Shown here: one piece after another, positions 42,193 to 50,819 of the stretch
How positions within the stretch are numbered: position 1 is the stretch's first letter
Layout: each line of letters opens with the position of its first letter
Source: JAVBRA01 sp031548435
GTDB lineage: Bacteria; Bacteroidota; Bacteroidia; Bacteroidales; Rikenellaceae
Assembly: GCA_031548435.1 (NCBI GenBank)
Contig: JAVBRA010000008.1
Span: 26,013 to 90,012 of the forward strand
Direction: 5' to 3'
Length of the DNA: 64,000 nt
The notes under the pieces: model-generated
What the model was told of the DNA's origin: nothing
The model's input: the letters and a program-made list of their open reading frames with translations, nothing else
Database searches by the model: none
Position numbers and translations under genes: made by a program

Positions 42193-42876
42193 CTAAACAT
42201 CATCGGCATTGAACTGGTATCCGAGGCGTTTGCCGGTCTGGGTTTTCGAGTTTTCGATCTTGGTGTTCATCTGTTCGACCGATACCAGCTTTACGGTGTC
42301 GTAGGGCGGGGTCAGCAGATCGAAGTCGAGCGCGTACTGGATGGCCGTTTCCACGATGTTGCGCAGAATGTCGCGGGTGATGGCCCCCTGGCCGAAATTG
42401 TGGTGTTTGAAAGCGAACTGGCGTTTGCCCTCGACCATGTACTGGAATTCGCGGTTGACGAACACGCGGCCGATGAGGTATCCTTCGTCGGCGTTGCGGT
42501 TGTAGCGGAACGAATCGGCCAGGAAGTTGTAGATGTTGATGATGCCGCAGTACGAGTTCATCGGCTCTTTCCGGATGTACGAGTTCTGCCAGATGATGTT
42601 TTCGCGGTTGAACTGGAACACGTTGGTGTGCATGCTGAACAGCAGCAGGTCGCCCGCCACCTGGAGCTGGGCTTCGAACTTGCCGCGGTCGCGGTATTCA
42701 AGCCGGATGCGCTTGTCGGTGTCGTCCAGCTCGTCGTTGAACTCGCCCGACATTTCGTGCAACAGGTCTTTCAGGTCTTGAAAAACGTCGAATGTGTTGT
42801 CGTAGATCTTTTGCTTGAGGGCCGATTTGTCTTTCAGCGTTCCGACGATCGCCTCCCATGCTTCGGAATGACTCAT
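42193..42876 (-). CDS. Conserved-looking cytoplasmic protein of unknown function
   Basis: This 227-residue protein has no signal peptide or membrane segment. Distinctive segments are MSHSEAWEAIVGTLKDKSALKQKIYDNTF, ECD-like acidic stretches, an LFSMHTNVFQF beta segment and a C-terminal KTGKRLGYQF-type end. I do not recognise a named family, although it reads like a conserved Bacteroidetes protein. It lies upstream of nothing obvious; the next gene on the strand is the PorT-like barrel, separated by a terminator. Confidence 0.72.
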   Translation of the reverse strand: MSHSEAWEAIVGTLKDKSALKQKIYDNTFDVFQDLKDLLHEMSGEFNDELDDTDKRIRLEYRDRGKFEAQLQVAGDLLLFSMHTNVFQFNRENIIWQNSYIRKEPMNSYCGIINIYNFLADSFRYNRNADEGYLIGRVFVNREFQYMVEGKRQFAFKHHNFGQGAITRDILRNIVETAIQYALDFDLLTPPYDTVKLVSVEQMNTKIENSKTQTGKRLGYQFNADDV

Positions 42877-42896
42877 GGTCTTACAGGTTAAATAAA

Positions 42897-42926
42897 GCCT
42901 CCCCGCACCAAACGGGACAGGGAGGC
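42897..42926 (-). terminator. Terminator after the PorT-like gene
   Basis: Stem 42897-42903 with 42920-42926 (gcctccc / gggaggc) just downstream of the minus-strand gene ending at 42943. Confidence 0.6.
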
Positions 42927-42942
42927 ATGAATGGTTTTTACG

Positions 42943-43941
42943 TTATTTCCGGCCCAGGGTGTAGCTGTAGCCGAGCATCAGCGAGCCGCAACCGATGCGG
43001 TTCTGGCCATTGACGTCTTCTTTCTGGATTTTGATGAAGCCGTAGTTTCCGCCGCCCTCGATGAAGATGGAGTTGCGCTGGAAGTTATACGAGATCCCTG
43101 CGGCGCCGATGATCCCGACGTTGAATTTCTTCAGGTCGTCATAAATATCCTGGGTGCCGTCGAAGTCCGTTTCTTCGCCCATTTTACCGGCCAGCGTGCC
43201 CATAAAAGTCCCCAGCGCCTGGCTGGCAACGGGATCGGTCACCTGGGCGGCCGCCGTGGCAAGGGTCGGGGCGACCTGCGACTGGAACGCCTGGCCGAGG
43301 GTCGTCGTCTGGTTCTTATCCATGTAAACCAGGCTGCTGCCGCTCATCTGGCGCTTGGCGTCGAGCAGGTACGACCCGAAGATCCCGGCCTGCACATAGA
43401 CCCTCCACGGAGAGGTCGGCGACAGGTTCCATCCGAATTTCGCCTGCACGGGCAGCATCAGATAGTCAAACTTGGCCACGCTTTTGTAGTCGGCATAGAG
43501 ATAATCGGGCATCTGACCCTGCATTCCGGCAAAAGCGGCGTTCATGGTCTGCCCGAACGTCTGCAATTGCTGCGCTCCGGTGGGACTGGCGGCGGCCACC
43601 TGGCTCACCATCTGCGTAAAACCATCCTGCAAACCGCCTTGCAGGCCGGCGATGAACTGACCGCTGGGAATAGCCTGCGAGCCGTCTTTCTGACCTCCCT
43701 GTCCGCTATATTCGAGCCCCACCTGAAGCGAGAACGTGGGGGTGAATTTAAATTCCACGAAAGCTCCGGCCCCTGCCGCCTGGCGCGACGAATACCCTTC
43801 GCTCAGCGGGGTCTTGTTGCCGCCGGGAGTAATTTTCGGGATGGTAAGCCCACCCTTCGCCCCGATGGCGATCTCCTGCGCCCCGGCATTCAGGGCAACC
43901 ACACACATGGCCGCAGCCAATACGATGAAATTCTTCTTCAT
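42943..43941 (-). CDS. PorT-like outer membrane beta-barrel protein
   Basis: This 332-residue protein has a signal peptide (MKKNFIVLAAAMCVVALNAGA) followed by barrel strands of the OMP_b-brl_2/PorT type: IAIGAKGGLTIPKI, FSLQVGLEYSGQGG, FDYLMLPVQAKFGW, VGIIGAAGISYNF, and a terminal strand ending LGYSYTLGRK. A central insertion of about 80 residues rich in Gln, Ala and Met (GLQGGLQDGFTQMVSQVAAA and AFAGMQGQMPDY) is unusual for the barrel and may be an extracellular loop. Outer membrane location is likely; function is unknown. Confidence 0.82.
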   Translation of the reverse strand: MKKNFIVLAAAMCVVALNAGAQEIAIGAKGGLTIPKITPGGNKTPLSEGYSSRQAAGAGAFVEFKFTPTFSLQVGLEYSGQGGQKDGSQAIPSGQFIAGLQGGLQDGFTQMVSQVAAASPTGAQQLQTFGQTMNAAFAGMQGQMPDYLYADYKSVAKFDYLMLPVQAKFGWNLSPTSPWRVYVQAGIFGSYLLDAKRQMSGSSLVYMDKNQTTTLGQAFQSQVAPTLATAAAQVTDPVASQALGTFMGTLAGKMGEETDFDGTQDIYDDLKKFNVGIIGAAGISYNFQRNSIFIEGGGNYGFIKIQKEDVNGQNRIGCGSLMLGYSYTLGRK

Positions 43942-43976
43942 AAAAATTCTCTTTAAAAGTACAATTTATAAAAAAT

Positions 43977-44915
43977 CTATCTCAGTCTCAACTGTTGCCC
44001 CACCTTGAGCGGGTAGTTCAGCGGCAGGCGGTTCATCTTATAAAGTTTTTTCACCTTGACGGCATGTTTCTGAGCCACCGAACGCATCGTCTCGCCCGGC
44101 TCCACCTCGTGCAGCAGGTCGCCCGCGGCCCCTTTGTTCTTTTTGGCCTTGACGTAGATCATATCGCCCGGGGCAATAACGTCGCCGGGAACAAGGTCGT
44201 TGAATTTGTTGAGTTTTTCGACGCTGATGCCGAACTCGGCCGCCACCGATTCGTAACTGTCGGTCGGAGCCGCATAGACATATTGCGTGCCGTTGTTATG
44301 ATACACCTTGTGCTTGCCGTAAACGTCCACGCCGAAACCATCGACATCGACCACACCCTGTTCCTCGACCACCACCGGGGCGATCACCTCGGTCACAACG
44401 GCCAGATCGCCGCCTTCGTCCAACAGGTAAAGCTGGTATTCCTCAATGATTTTGGTCAGTTTGTCCGGATAGGCCGGATCGGTGGCATAGCCTGCGTCCT
44501 TGAGGCCCTGCGCCCATCCCTTGTAGTCGGTGACGTCGAGCTTGAACAGCGCGGCATAGCGCGGCGAACTGTCCAGAAAAACCGAATGGTCGCGGTACGA
44601 ATCCTCGGGGTCGTCGTATTTACGGAAACATTCGTCCCGTTCGTCATCGTCGTGGGTGACGGTCATGCCCGTCCAGGTGCTTTTGCATTTGATGCCGAAA
44701 TGGTTGTTCGACTTGAGGGCCAGTTCGCTGGTTCCATTCCGCGATTCGAGGCACCCCTGCGCCAGGGTGATGCTGGCCGGAATGCCGTACTGGAGCATCT
44801 CCTCGACGGCGATCTGCTTGTATTTTTCGATGTATTCCCGCCGGGTATCGGTTGATTGCCGGGCGCCGGCGGCTGTTGCGGCCAGCAGCAGCACCAAGGT
44901 GAAAATACGCTTCAT
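43977..44915 (-). CDS. Glucosaminidase-domain protein with LysM repeats
   Basis: This 312-residue protein has a signal peptide (MKRIFTLVLLLAATAAGA). Residues about 25-165 form a GH73-type glucosaminidase domain (ITLAQGCLESRNGTSELALKSNNHFGIKC; the Glu in LES is the expected catalytic residue). Two LysM-type segments follow (about 205-252 and 260-312). This is a peptidoglycan hydrolase of the FlgJ/Auto family. Its ATG at 44915 follows a TACCTTTG box. The first start in frame (44936) lies too close to that box. Confidence 0.92.
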   Translation of the reverse strand: MKRIFTLVLLLAATAAGARQSTDTRREYIEKYKQIAVEEMLQYGIPASITLAQGCLESRNGTSELALKSNNHFGIKCKSTWTGMTVTHDDDERDECFRKYDDPEDSYRDHSVFLDSSPRYAALFKLDVTDYKGWAQGLKDAGYATDPAYPDKLTKIIEEYQLYLLDEGGDLAVVTEVIAPVVVEEQGVVDVDGFGVDVYGKHKVYHNNGTQYVYAAPTDSYESVAAEFGISVEKLNKFNDLVPGDVIAPGDMIYVKAKKNKGAAGDLLHEVEPGETMRSVAQKHAVKVKKLYKMNRLPLNYPLKVGQQLRLR

Positions 44916-44944
44916 ACTTCCGGTTTTTAACGACATATTACCTG

Positions 44945-44952
44945 CAAAGGTA
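44945..44952 (-). promoter_or_regulatory. -7 box TACCTTTG for the glucosaminidase gene
   Basis: Exact TAnnTTTG on the minus strand, 29 nt before the ATG at 44915; it decides the start. Confidence 0.55.
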
Positions 44953-44972
44953 ACTTTTTTAACCTACCGTTA

Positions 44973-45341
44973 TCATTTTTTGAAGATAAAATAAACCGCC
45001 AGAACCAGGAACAGAAACCCGATGAAGTGGTTCATCCGCAGCGGTTCGCTCTTGAATACCAGGGTGGTGAAAACGGTGAACACCAGCAGGGTGATCACCT
45101 CCTGGATCACTTTCAGCTGCCATAGGCTGAACGGCCCGCCGTTGCCGGCAAAACCGATGCGGTTGGCCGGAACCTGAAAACAGTACTCGAACAGGGCGAT
45201 CCCCCAACTGAGCAGAACGACGGCCGGCAGCCCCCAGTTCGAGATCAGGTTCATCTCCTTGAGTTTCAGGTGGCCGTACCAGGCCAGGGTCATAAACACG
45301 TTGGCCACCACCAGCAGCCCAACCGCAAGCAATCCTTTCAT
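44973..45341 (-). CDS. DUF486 / DMT-like small membrane protein
   Basis: This 122-residue protein has four hydrophobic helices and the DUF486 pattern: NVFMTLAWYGHLK near residue 15, SWGIALFEYCFQVPANRIG near 50, and FTVFTTLVFKSEPLRMNHFIGFLFL near 85. A small drug/metabolite transporter-like role is assumed for the family. The ATG at 45341 gives the correct hydrophobic start; upstream in-frame codons encode unrelated sequence. Confidence 0.9.
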   Translation of the reverse strand: MKGLLAVGLLVVANVFMTLAWYGHLKLKEMNLISNWGLPAVVLLSWGIALFEYCFQVPANRIGFAGNGGPFSLWQLKVIQEVITLLVFTVFTTLVFKSEPLRMNHFIGFLFLVLAVYFIFKK

Positions 45342-45443
45342 AAAACGATTTGACGGCGCAACAGCCGGGCGCTCCGGCGCATCGCCTTGCATTCAACCAG
45401 AAACCGATGAAAAAAAGGCGGCCCGAAAGCTGCCCTCAGCGCG

Positions 45444-45468
45444 TTGACACACCAGCTCAAGAACCTAA
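45444..45468 (-). other. Degenerate copy of the tRNA-Gln 3' half (candidate att site)
   Basis: TTGACACACCAG-CTC-GAACCT at 45444-45468 aligns with the 3' half of tRNA-Gln at 49325-49350 (TTGACCCACCAG-CTC-GAACCT), with two 2-nt indels and few mismatches, in the same orientation. It lies where the GC-rich core sequence gives way to AT-rich sequence. The interval 45469-45630 shows no gene. Confidence 0.35.
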
Positions 45469-45630
45469 CCTATTCTATTGTCTCGGAAAAGATTAAAGTC
45501 CTATCGCTATTGAGGTTATTATAATAATGCAAATATAAATAAAACATCTTTGAGTATTGTCGCATATCTGAATTATTGGGTGTAATTTTGGGTGTCATCA
45601 ATTTGGTGTCCATGAATATTAAGCGACCTT

Positions 45631-45894
45631 GTGTCATTTCTCCGTTCTCTGTTTGACCGCGACGCACTCAAAAGTCCTGTTATTGAGCGGTTGATGCAGG
45701 ATTATTATTTGGGTTGCACAAAGAGCAAAAGCGTGATCTACTGGCAAGTCGATGTAAATAAGCGCATTCGAACAGGGAAAATCATGCAATACGACCCATT
45801 GACAGGCAAACGGATCAAAAATGCATCGGGAGCCATCGACTGGGTGCATGCCAGGTTGGTGGATCAAAATTCCGGCAGCGATAAAAGAGGATGA
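45631..45894 (+). pseudogene. Fragment of a DUF6371-type mobile-element protein
   Basis: The frame reads VIERLMQDYYLGCTKSKSVIYWQVDVNKRIRTGKIMQYDPLTGKRIKNASGAIDWVHARLV, a pattern I associate with DUF6371/CHC2-associated proteins on Bacteroidetes mobilizable elements. It starts with GTG at 45631 just after an in-frame stop, so the zinc-finger N-terminus is gone. After ARLVD it runs into unrelated sequence and stops. It is a decayed internal fragment of a mobile-element gene, not likely functional. Confidence 0.65.
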
Positions 45895-46513
45895 TAGAGC
45901 GATTTATTGCTGCCGATGCAAGGTGTGGAACTCTGAGAAGAAAACGGAAAGCAAATGGCCTGCAGCATATGCGGCTTACCTTAAGATGTTTAATGATTCG
46001 GAGAATCAGGTTATAGACATAAAGTGGATTAATAAGGATGTGTTTACTGATGAGCCGATCGTCGATGTACCTTGCGTTCTAGGAGCCTGTTATGCGGCTT
46101 CGAAAGAATACTGGAATTACTTGAGGGGGTACGAGGGTCTTCGATTGTATAGCTGCGAGGAGGCTTATATAAGCATGAAGGCGTGGATGGAAGGAGGGCG
46201 CTGTCGTCTTCTTAAGGAAATTCAGATCGGGCATCTGTTCCGGGATAAATTCCCTTACGAAGTAATAAGCAAAGAATATACGTATAATAAATTGGTGATA
46301 GCGGAGACTTTGCTTCCGGACGAAATCAAAAAGCGGGTACTACAAGCGATCAGGGCTTTTGATTTCACAGATTATTACCGGTCTAAAAAAATTTTGGACG
46401 ACAATATACAAGAAGTAGAGGGGCTTAAACATTATTACTCCTCTCACTTTCATGACGGTTTAGAGGGGTTCATGAAGATAAACGATCGAATCGGTGAGTT
46501 ACTGAAAAAGTAA
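45821..46513 (+). pseudogene. C-terminal half of a family 2 (GalNAc-transferase-like) glycosyltransferase
   Basis: From about residue 17 onward the protein matches the second half of polypeptide-GalNAc-transferase-like GT2 enzymes: PIVDVPCVLGACYAASKEYWNYLRGYEGL, SCEEAYISMKAWMEGGRCRLL, and IGHLFRDKFPY. The N-terminal nucleotide-binding half is absent. The first 16 residues are the DUF6371 fragment read in another frame, so the two fragments join at about 45862-45880. An ATG at 45821 could still start translation, but no catalytic first half exists, so it is called broken. Confidence 0.7.
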
Positions 46514-46518
46514 TTTTT

Positions 46519-46550
46519 TTTGAGAGCGGATTTTTTTTTAACTATATTTG
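46519..46550 (+). promoter_or_regulatory. Promoter TTTG-N20-TATATTTG for the TonB-dependent receptor
   Basis: TTTG at 46519-46522 and TATATTTG at 46543-46550 with a 20-nt spacer, 25 nt before the ATG at 46576. Confidence 0.7.
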
Positions 46551-46575
46551 TTATGCGTCTAATGATTCGTAAATC

Positions 46576-48954
46576 ATGAAAATCTTATTGACTATAAACC
46601 TTTTTATTCTGTTTATTGCACCTTCGATGCAAGCCCAATCGGTGCGAATTTCAGGACGGGTGGCAGACGAAGAAAGCCGTGGCGTGCCGGGGGCGTCGGT
46701 GATGCTGCTGAATAAAGAGAACAGAGGCGTTGTGAAAGGGCTGTACTCGGGTTCCGACGGTAGCTTCACCATTTCTTCCAATCAAAATATCCCGATGATT
46801 CTTCGCATCGAACACCTTTCCTATGATCCCAATGAGATTTCTTTGCCGGTTCCGTGTGATACGGTGGTGGAAATCCGGCTTAAAATGACTGCCCATAGAC
46901 TTGATGAAATCTCTTTTGTGGGGCGGCGTGAAACGTTCCAATACCGCGAAGATGGAAACATGGTGGTCAATATCGAGAATATACCAGGCTACGAAACCGA
47001 CAACACTTCCGAGATTTTAAAGAAACTTCCGGGCGTTTTTGTGGATGAGATGGGCAAATCCGTGATGTTGAACGGGATGCCCATCGAATTGCAATTGGAC
47101 GGCAAGCGGATGCAACTTCCGGATCTGACGGCCCTGCTCAAGGCCATGCCCGCCATTGCGCTCGACCAGGTGGAGCTTATTTCCAACAAGACGGCTGAAT
47201 ACGATGGTAGCGCGGAGGCGGTAATCAATCTGGTTACCAAAAGAAAGAGAGGGCTGGACGGGTACCTCGGAAATATTGAGGGAAGCATCGGACGTGAACG
47301 GAACAATGAATATGTGGGAGACGGAAATGTGTTTTTCATGCTGATGAAAAACCGGTTCTACCTCCAGCAATATGTTGTTCTCGGCAAAGAAAACGATAGC
47401 GGAAGCAGCTTCGACAGCACTTATTATGGAAATTCGGGAGATTATGTTACCCGGTATGAATCGGGAGCCGCACGCTCTACCTTTGTGCAGAGCAATACGA
47501 ACCTTTCCTGGGACGTCGGGCGGAATTTGCATAAATTGAGCGCGAACCTTTTTTTTACGAATAAAGTCTCTCATGATTATCCGATAGCGAACGGTTACTC
47601 TTCAAAAACAGGAACGATGTTATCCGAAAATTACCAGAAATGGCATCCGACCCAGTTTTCGGGTAATATCGAGTTCGAAACCAGCGACAGCCTCAACTAT
47701 AAGCTGAAGACATCGTACGGCTATGTCGGCGCATGGTACAGGAACGATTACAGCTACGAAAACACGTATGAAGGCGGCTTGGTCGATGTGTTCGATTACG
47801 ATTTGTACAACGATGGTTCACAGAATATCGTCAAACTGGATTTTAGTAAAAAATTCTTTAATAAACTGAATTTCAGGGTGGGGGCCAAAGGCGATTTCGG
47901 GCATGCCACGACAGACAATAAATACACCCCGGAAACATCTGTCCGCAAAAGTTCTTTATTTGAGTACAACGAGAACGTGATAGCGGAATATACCTCCCTT
48001 TCCATGTGGGTGACCAAGAAGATGTCGGCTTACATCGGCCTGCGTACAGAATACACGTATTATACGCTCGATTACCAATCGGAAGGTGCGCGGGGAAGCA
48101 ATGACTACTGGAATTTTCTTCCTTCGGCCAATATATCGTACAATGTTTCCAAGAACTACCGCCCCTCGCTTCAGTTCACTTCGAGTGTCGGCCGCCCGAA
48201 CTATAATATGTTGATGCCCAACGTGGAATATGTCAACGACAACTATTACACGAGCGGGAATCCCTATTTGAAACCATACCGTTCTTATGGCGTTGCCCTG
48301 TCGAACCGGCTGTTCAATATCGTCACCTTGACCGTGGGCGGCCAGGCGAGATACGATCTGTATAGTCGTGTGCTGGTCGATGAAGGCAACGACGTGACTT
48401 TGTCCACCTATAAAAACTGTGTGGATTACCGGGGCGGATATGTTACTTTCTCGGCCAATTCGCAGATGTTTAAGCGCAAGTTGTATGGTAATCTGACTGG
48501 TACGTACCGGTTCGGGGAGTATGTAAATCCACGCAACGGCTACACTATGGCCGATGAAAGAGGAGAGTTGAGGAATTTCACCTCGTCGGCTTATCTCAGT
48601 TATAATGTCACCGATCGGCTGAGGGTTTCCGGTTCGGCGATTTATACCGGCAACCAGGTCGATCTTCAAACGGATACGCGCGATAAATTTTATGCTTCGT
48701 TTTCCGCCCAGTACGCGTTCTTTAAAGATCGGAATTTGATAGCATCTCTTACATTTATAGATCCATGGAACCGTCAGGGGAAAAACTATACGACCACTTA
48801 TTATGATGATAATGTTATGACAAGATCCACCGATTATCATTTCCAAGCCATTCAGCTGTCTGTTACATGGAATTTCAGAGGAGGTAAGTCCTTTAAACGC
48901 CAGCAAACGCAAGAGGATGCTAATGCGGATGATAAGCGATTGAATGAAAATTAA
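46576..48954 (+). CDS. TonB-dependent receptor, outer membrane beta-barrel family
   Basis: This 792-residue protein has a signal peptide (MKILLTINLFILFIAPSMQA). A CarboxypepD_reg-like domain follows (about 22-105, ISGRVADEESRGVPGASVML), then a plug (about 110-215, IPGYETDNTSEILKKLPGVFVDEMGKSVMLNGMPIELQLDG), then a barrel of the OMP_b-brl_3 type. It is not a SusC, since no SusD gene follows and the pattern differs. It lies in an AT-rich island directly after the broken glycosyltransferase, in a genomic setting that resembles RiPP/peptide loci of Bacteroidetes; that link is inference. It appears intact. Confidence 0.88.
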   Translation: MKILLTINLFILFIAPSMQAQSVRISGRVADEESRGVPGASVMLLNKENRGVVKGLYSGSDGSFTISSNQNIPMILRIEHLSYDPNEISLPVPCDTVVEIRLKMTAHRLDEISFVGRRETFQYREDGNMVVNIENIPGYETDNTSEILKKLPGVFVDEMGKSVMLNGMPIELQLDGKRMQLPDLTALLKAMPAIALDQVELISNKTAEYDGSAEAVINLVTKRKRGLDGYLGNIEGSIGRERNNEYVGDGNVFFMLMKNRFYLQQYVVLGKENDSGSSFDSTYYGNSGDYVTRYESGAARSTFVQSNTNLSWDVGRNLHKLSANLFFTNKVSHDYPIANGYSSKTGTMLSENYQKWHPTQFSGNIEFETSDSLNYKLKTSYGYVGAWYRNDYSYENTYEGGLVDVFDYDLYNDGSQNIVKLDFSKKFFNKLNFRVGAKGDFGHATTDNKYTPETSVRKSSLFEYNENVIAEYTSLSMWVTKKMSAYIGLRTEYTYYTLDYQSEGARGSNDYWNFLPSANISYNVSKNYRPSLQFTSSVGRPNYNMLMPNVEYVNDNYYTSGNPYLKPYRSYGVALSNRLFNIVTLTVGGQARYDLYSRVLVDEGNDVTLSTYKNCVDYRGGYVTFSANSQMFKRKLYGNLTGTYRFGEYVNPRNGYTMADERGELRNFTSSAYLSYNVTDRLRVSGSAIYTGNQVDLQTDTRDKFYASFSAQYAFFKDRNLIASLTFIDPWNRQGKNYTTTYYDDNVMTRSTDYHFQAIQLSVTWNFRGGKSFKRQQTQEDANADDKRLNEN

Positions 48955-49324
48955 TGGAGAAGGCGCTTGTATGACCGGTTTTCTTCGACTAATAAATTTT
49001 GTGAAGTTGCTGGTTGTAAGATGACTTGTCGGGACGGTTGTCTTGGGATCTTCCTGCCGGAGCGGATGTAAAGACGAATGTGCCACTTCCGCAAAATCCG
49101 GAAAGACAACTGTCGGCGTATAATATTCTGAATGTTAGTAGAATAGCCCCAGTCTCTTTCCCGGTCGCTTAAAAAATCGATATAAACGCGTTGCTTCTTG
49201 TGAGGGAAAATTGGGAAGCCCTCATCCACCCACCAATTGATTCCAAAAGAAACACCCGCCTCGCACTTGTTGGATGTGAAAGCGGGTGTAATTTTTGCAA
49301 CTAATTGAATGTCACGATTGATTG
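48955..49324. other. Gene-poor, decayed-looking end of the AT-rich island
   Basis: I find no recognisable gene in these 370 nt. Reading frames are short or run across the tRNA. The only structure is the hairpin at 49252-49289 behind the tRNA. Confidence 0.5.
49252..49289 (-). terminator. Hairpin downstream of tRNA-Gln
   Basis: Stem 49252-49259 with 49282-49289 (acacccgc / gcgggtgt), 22-nt loop, about 35 nt after the 3' end of the minus-strand tRNA. Confidence 0.5.
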
Positions 49325-49395
49325 TTGACCCACCAGGACTCGAACCTGGAACGACAGAACCAAAATCTGCTGTGTTACCATTACACCATGGGTCA
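49325..49395 (-). tRNA. tRNA-Gln (anticodon TTG)
   Basis: The minus strand folds into a complete cloverleaf: 7-bp acceptor TGACCCA/TGGGTCA, D arm GTGT..ACAC, anticodon stem GCAGA/TCTGT with loop TTTTGGT (anticodon TTG), and T arm CCAGG-TTCGAGT-CCTGG. The discriminator base is A at 49325. CCA is not encoded. A TACTTTTG promoter box lies 20 nt upstream. The 3' end faces the AT-rich island. Confidence 0.96.
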
Positions 49396-49414
49396 ATATC
49401 GTGGTAAAACGGTG

Positions 49415-49422
49415 CAAAAGTA
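49415..49422 (-). promoter_or_regulatory. -7 box TACTTTTG for tRNA-Gln
   Basis: Exact TAnnTTTG on the minus strand, 20 nt before the 5' end of the tRNA. The rest of 49396-49623 shows no gene. Confidence 0.5.
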
Positions 49423-49623
49423 ATCCTATTTTTTGGTTTCTGCAACCAAAACGTTTATTTTTACCCCCCCCCGACAACCGGTTATAACGTTTATAACCCG
49501 GAATACGACTCGGGCAAGTCCACGCAAGCCCGACCCGCCTTTCAACGTTCACTGTATTTGTAAAACTTAAACCGCCGCCGCGACAGGTTCACGCAGACGC
49601 GGCCGGCTTTCGGATTTTGTGTA

Positions 49624-50784
49624 ATGACCGATAAAATGAAACACTCAGGCAGACTTCTCTCGCTCGACGTGATGCGGGGCATCACTATCGCGGGCATGGT
49701 GCTGGTCAACAACGCGGGCAACTGGTACTATGTCTACGCGCCGCTGAAGCATGTGCGCTGGAACGGCATGAGCCCCACCGACCTGGTATTCCCGTTTTTT
49801 ATGTTCATCATGGGCGTGTCGGTGTTCCTGTCGATGAAAAAGTTCGACTGGAGGCTCACCGACCGATCGGTCAAGAAGATCCTCTGGCGCAGCTTTCTGC
49901 TGTGCGCGCTCGGCTACGGGCTCAACTGGCTCGCCCACGGGTTCGACCTGTTCGCGCAGCTCAAGGACGAAGCCTTCGGAGCACGGCTGGCACACAGCTT
50001 CCTCGATTTTGCCAACGTAAGGGTGCCGGGGGTGATGCAGCGGCTGGGCATCGCCTATTGCTTCGGGGCGCTGCTCGGATGCCTGTTCCGCAAACCGCGG
50101 CAAATGCTCGCCGCCGCAGGCATCCTGCTGGCCGGCTATTGGATTATCCTGGCTCTCGGGCACGGGTTTTCCCTATCGGCCGACAACATCGTCGGACGCA
50201 TCGACCGCGCCCTGATCGGCGACGCCCGCCTGCTCCGTGCATCGGACAGCCAGGGCAACATGTTCGCCTTCGACCCCGAGGGACTGCTGTCGGCCCTGGG
50301 AAGCATCGCCCAGGTGCTGCTCGGGTTCTACTGCGGGCACCTGCTGCTCAAAAACAAGGAAGACCGCAACAAGGCCGTAACCGGGATCTTCATCTTCGGG
50401 ACAACCATTCTGTTCGCCGGGCTGTTGTTGAGCTACGGCTGCCCCATCAACAAACGGATCTGGAGCCCCACGTTCGCCCTGGCCTCATCGGGATTTGCCG
50501 CGCTGCTGCTGGCGCTGCTGGTCTGGGCGGTGGACATCCGGGGCCGCAGCAAAGGCACCGGGTTCTTCGAGGCGTTCGGCATCAACTCGCTGTTCCTGTA
50601 CATGTTCTCCTACGTATTCGGGCATCTGTTCGAAACGGCGGGCGTAACCGGCTTCGTGTTCGACAGCCTGAGCCCGCTGATCGGCGATTACCCCGCATCG
50701 TTGGCCTACTCGCTGCTTTTCGTGCTGTTTACCTGGAGCGTCGGGTATTATTTGTACCGGAAATCCGTTTATATTAAAATATAA
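49624..50784 (+). CDS. DUF5009 / heparan-alpha-glucosaminide acetyltransferase-like membrane protein
   Basis: This 386-residue polytopic protein has about ten helices. The opening RLLSLDVMRGITIAGMVLVNN and the segment MSPTDLVFPFFMFIMGVSVFLSM are diagnostic for the NagX/DUF5009 acyltransferase family. VPGVMQRLGIAYCFGALLGC near residue 140 also fits. The family transfers acyl groups to amino sugars across membranes in animal lysosomes; the bacterial substrate is unknown, with peptidoglycan or glycan recycling a possibility. It ends shortly before a promoter for the next lipoprotein gene. Confidence 0.87.
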   Translation: MTDKMKHSGRLLSLDVMRGITIAGMVLVNNAGNWYYVYAPLKHVRWNGMSPTDLVFPFFMFIMGVSVFLSMKKFDWRLTDRSVKKILWRSFLLCALGYGLNWLAHGFDLFAQLKDEAFGARLAHSFLDFANVRVPGVMQRLGIAYCFGALLGCLFRKPRQMLAAAGILLAGYWIILALGHGFSLSADNIVGRIDRALIGDARLLRASDSQGNMFAFDPEGLLSALGSIAQVLLGFYCGHLLLKNKEDRNKAVTGIFIFGTTILFAGLLLSYGCPINKRIWSPTFALASSGFAALLLALLVWAVDIRGRSKGTGFFEAFGINSLFLYMFSYVFGHLFETAGVTGFVFDSLSPLIGDYPASLAYSLLFVLFTWSVGYYLYRKSVYIKI

Positions 50785-50787
50785 ACA

Positions 50788-50795
50788 TATCTTTG
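50788..50795 (+). promoter_or_regulatory. -7 box TATCTTTG for the DUF5018-like lipoprotein gene
   Basis: Exact TAnnTTTG, 24 nt before the ATG at 50820 and starting 3 nt after the stop of the upstream gene. Confidence 0.6.
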
Positions 50796-50819
50796 TCATT
50801 AAACTAACCATCATTTCCT

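Noticed and set aside
45470..45667. Small minus-strand frame in the AT-rich boundary that could be an integrase start
   Set aside because: No integrase motifs are visible, and it ends without a catalytic region; kept only as non-coding sequence.
48951..49445. 164-codon minus-strand frame with a protein-like start
   Set aside because: Its first part is the translation of tRNA-Gln, and the rest has no family resemblance.
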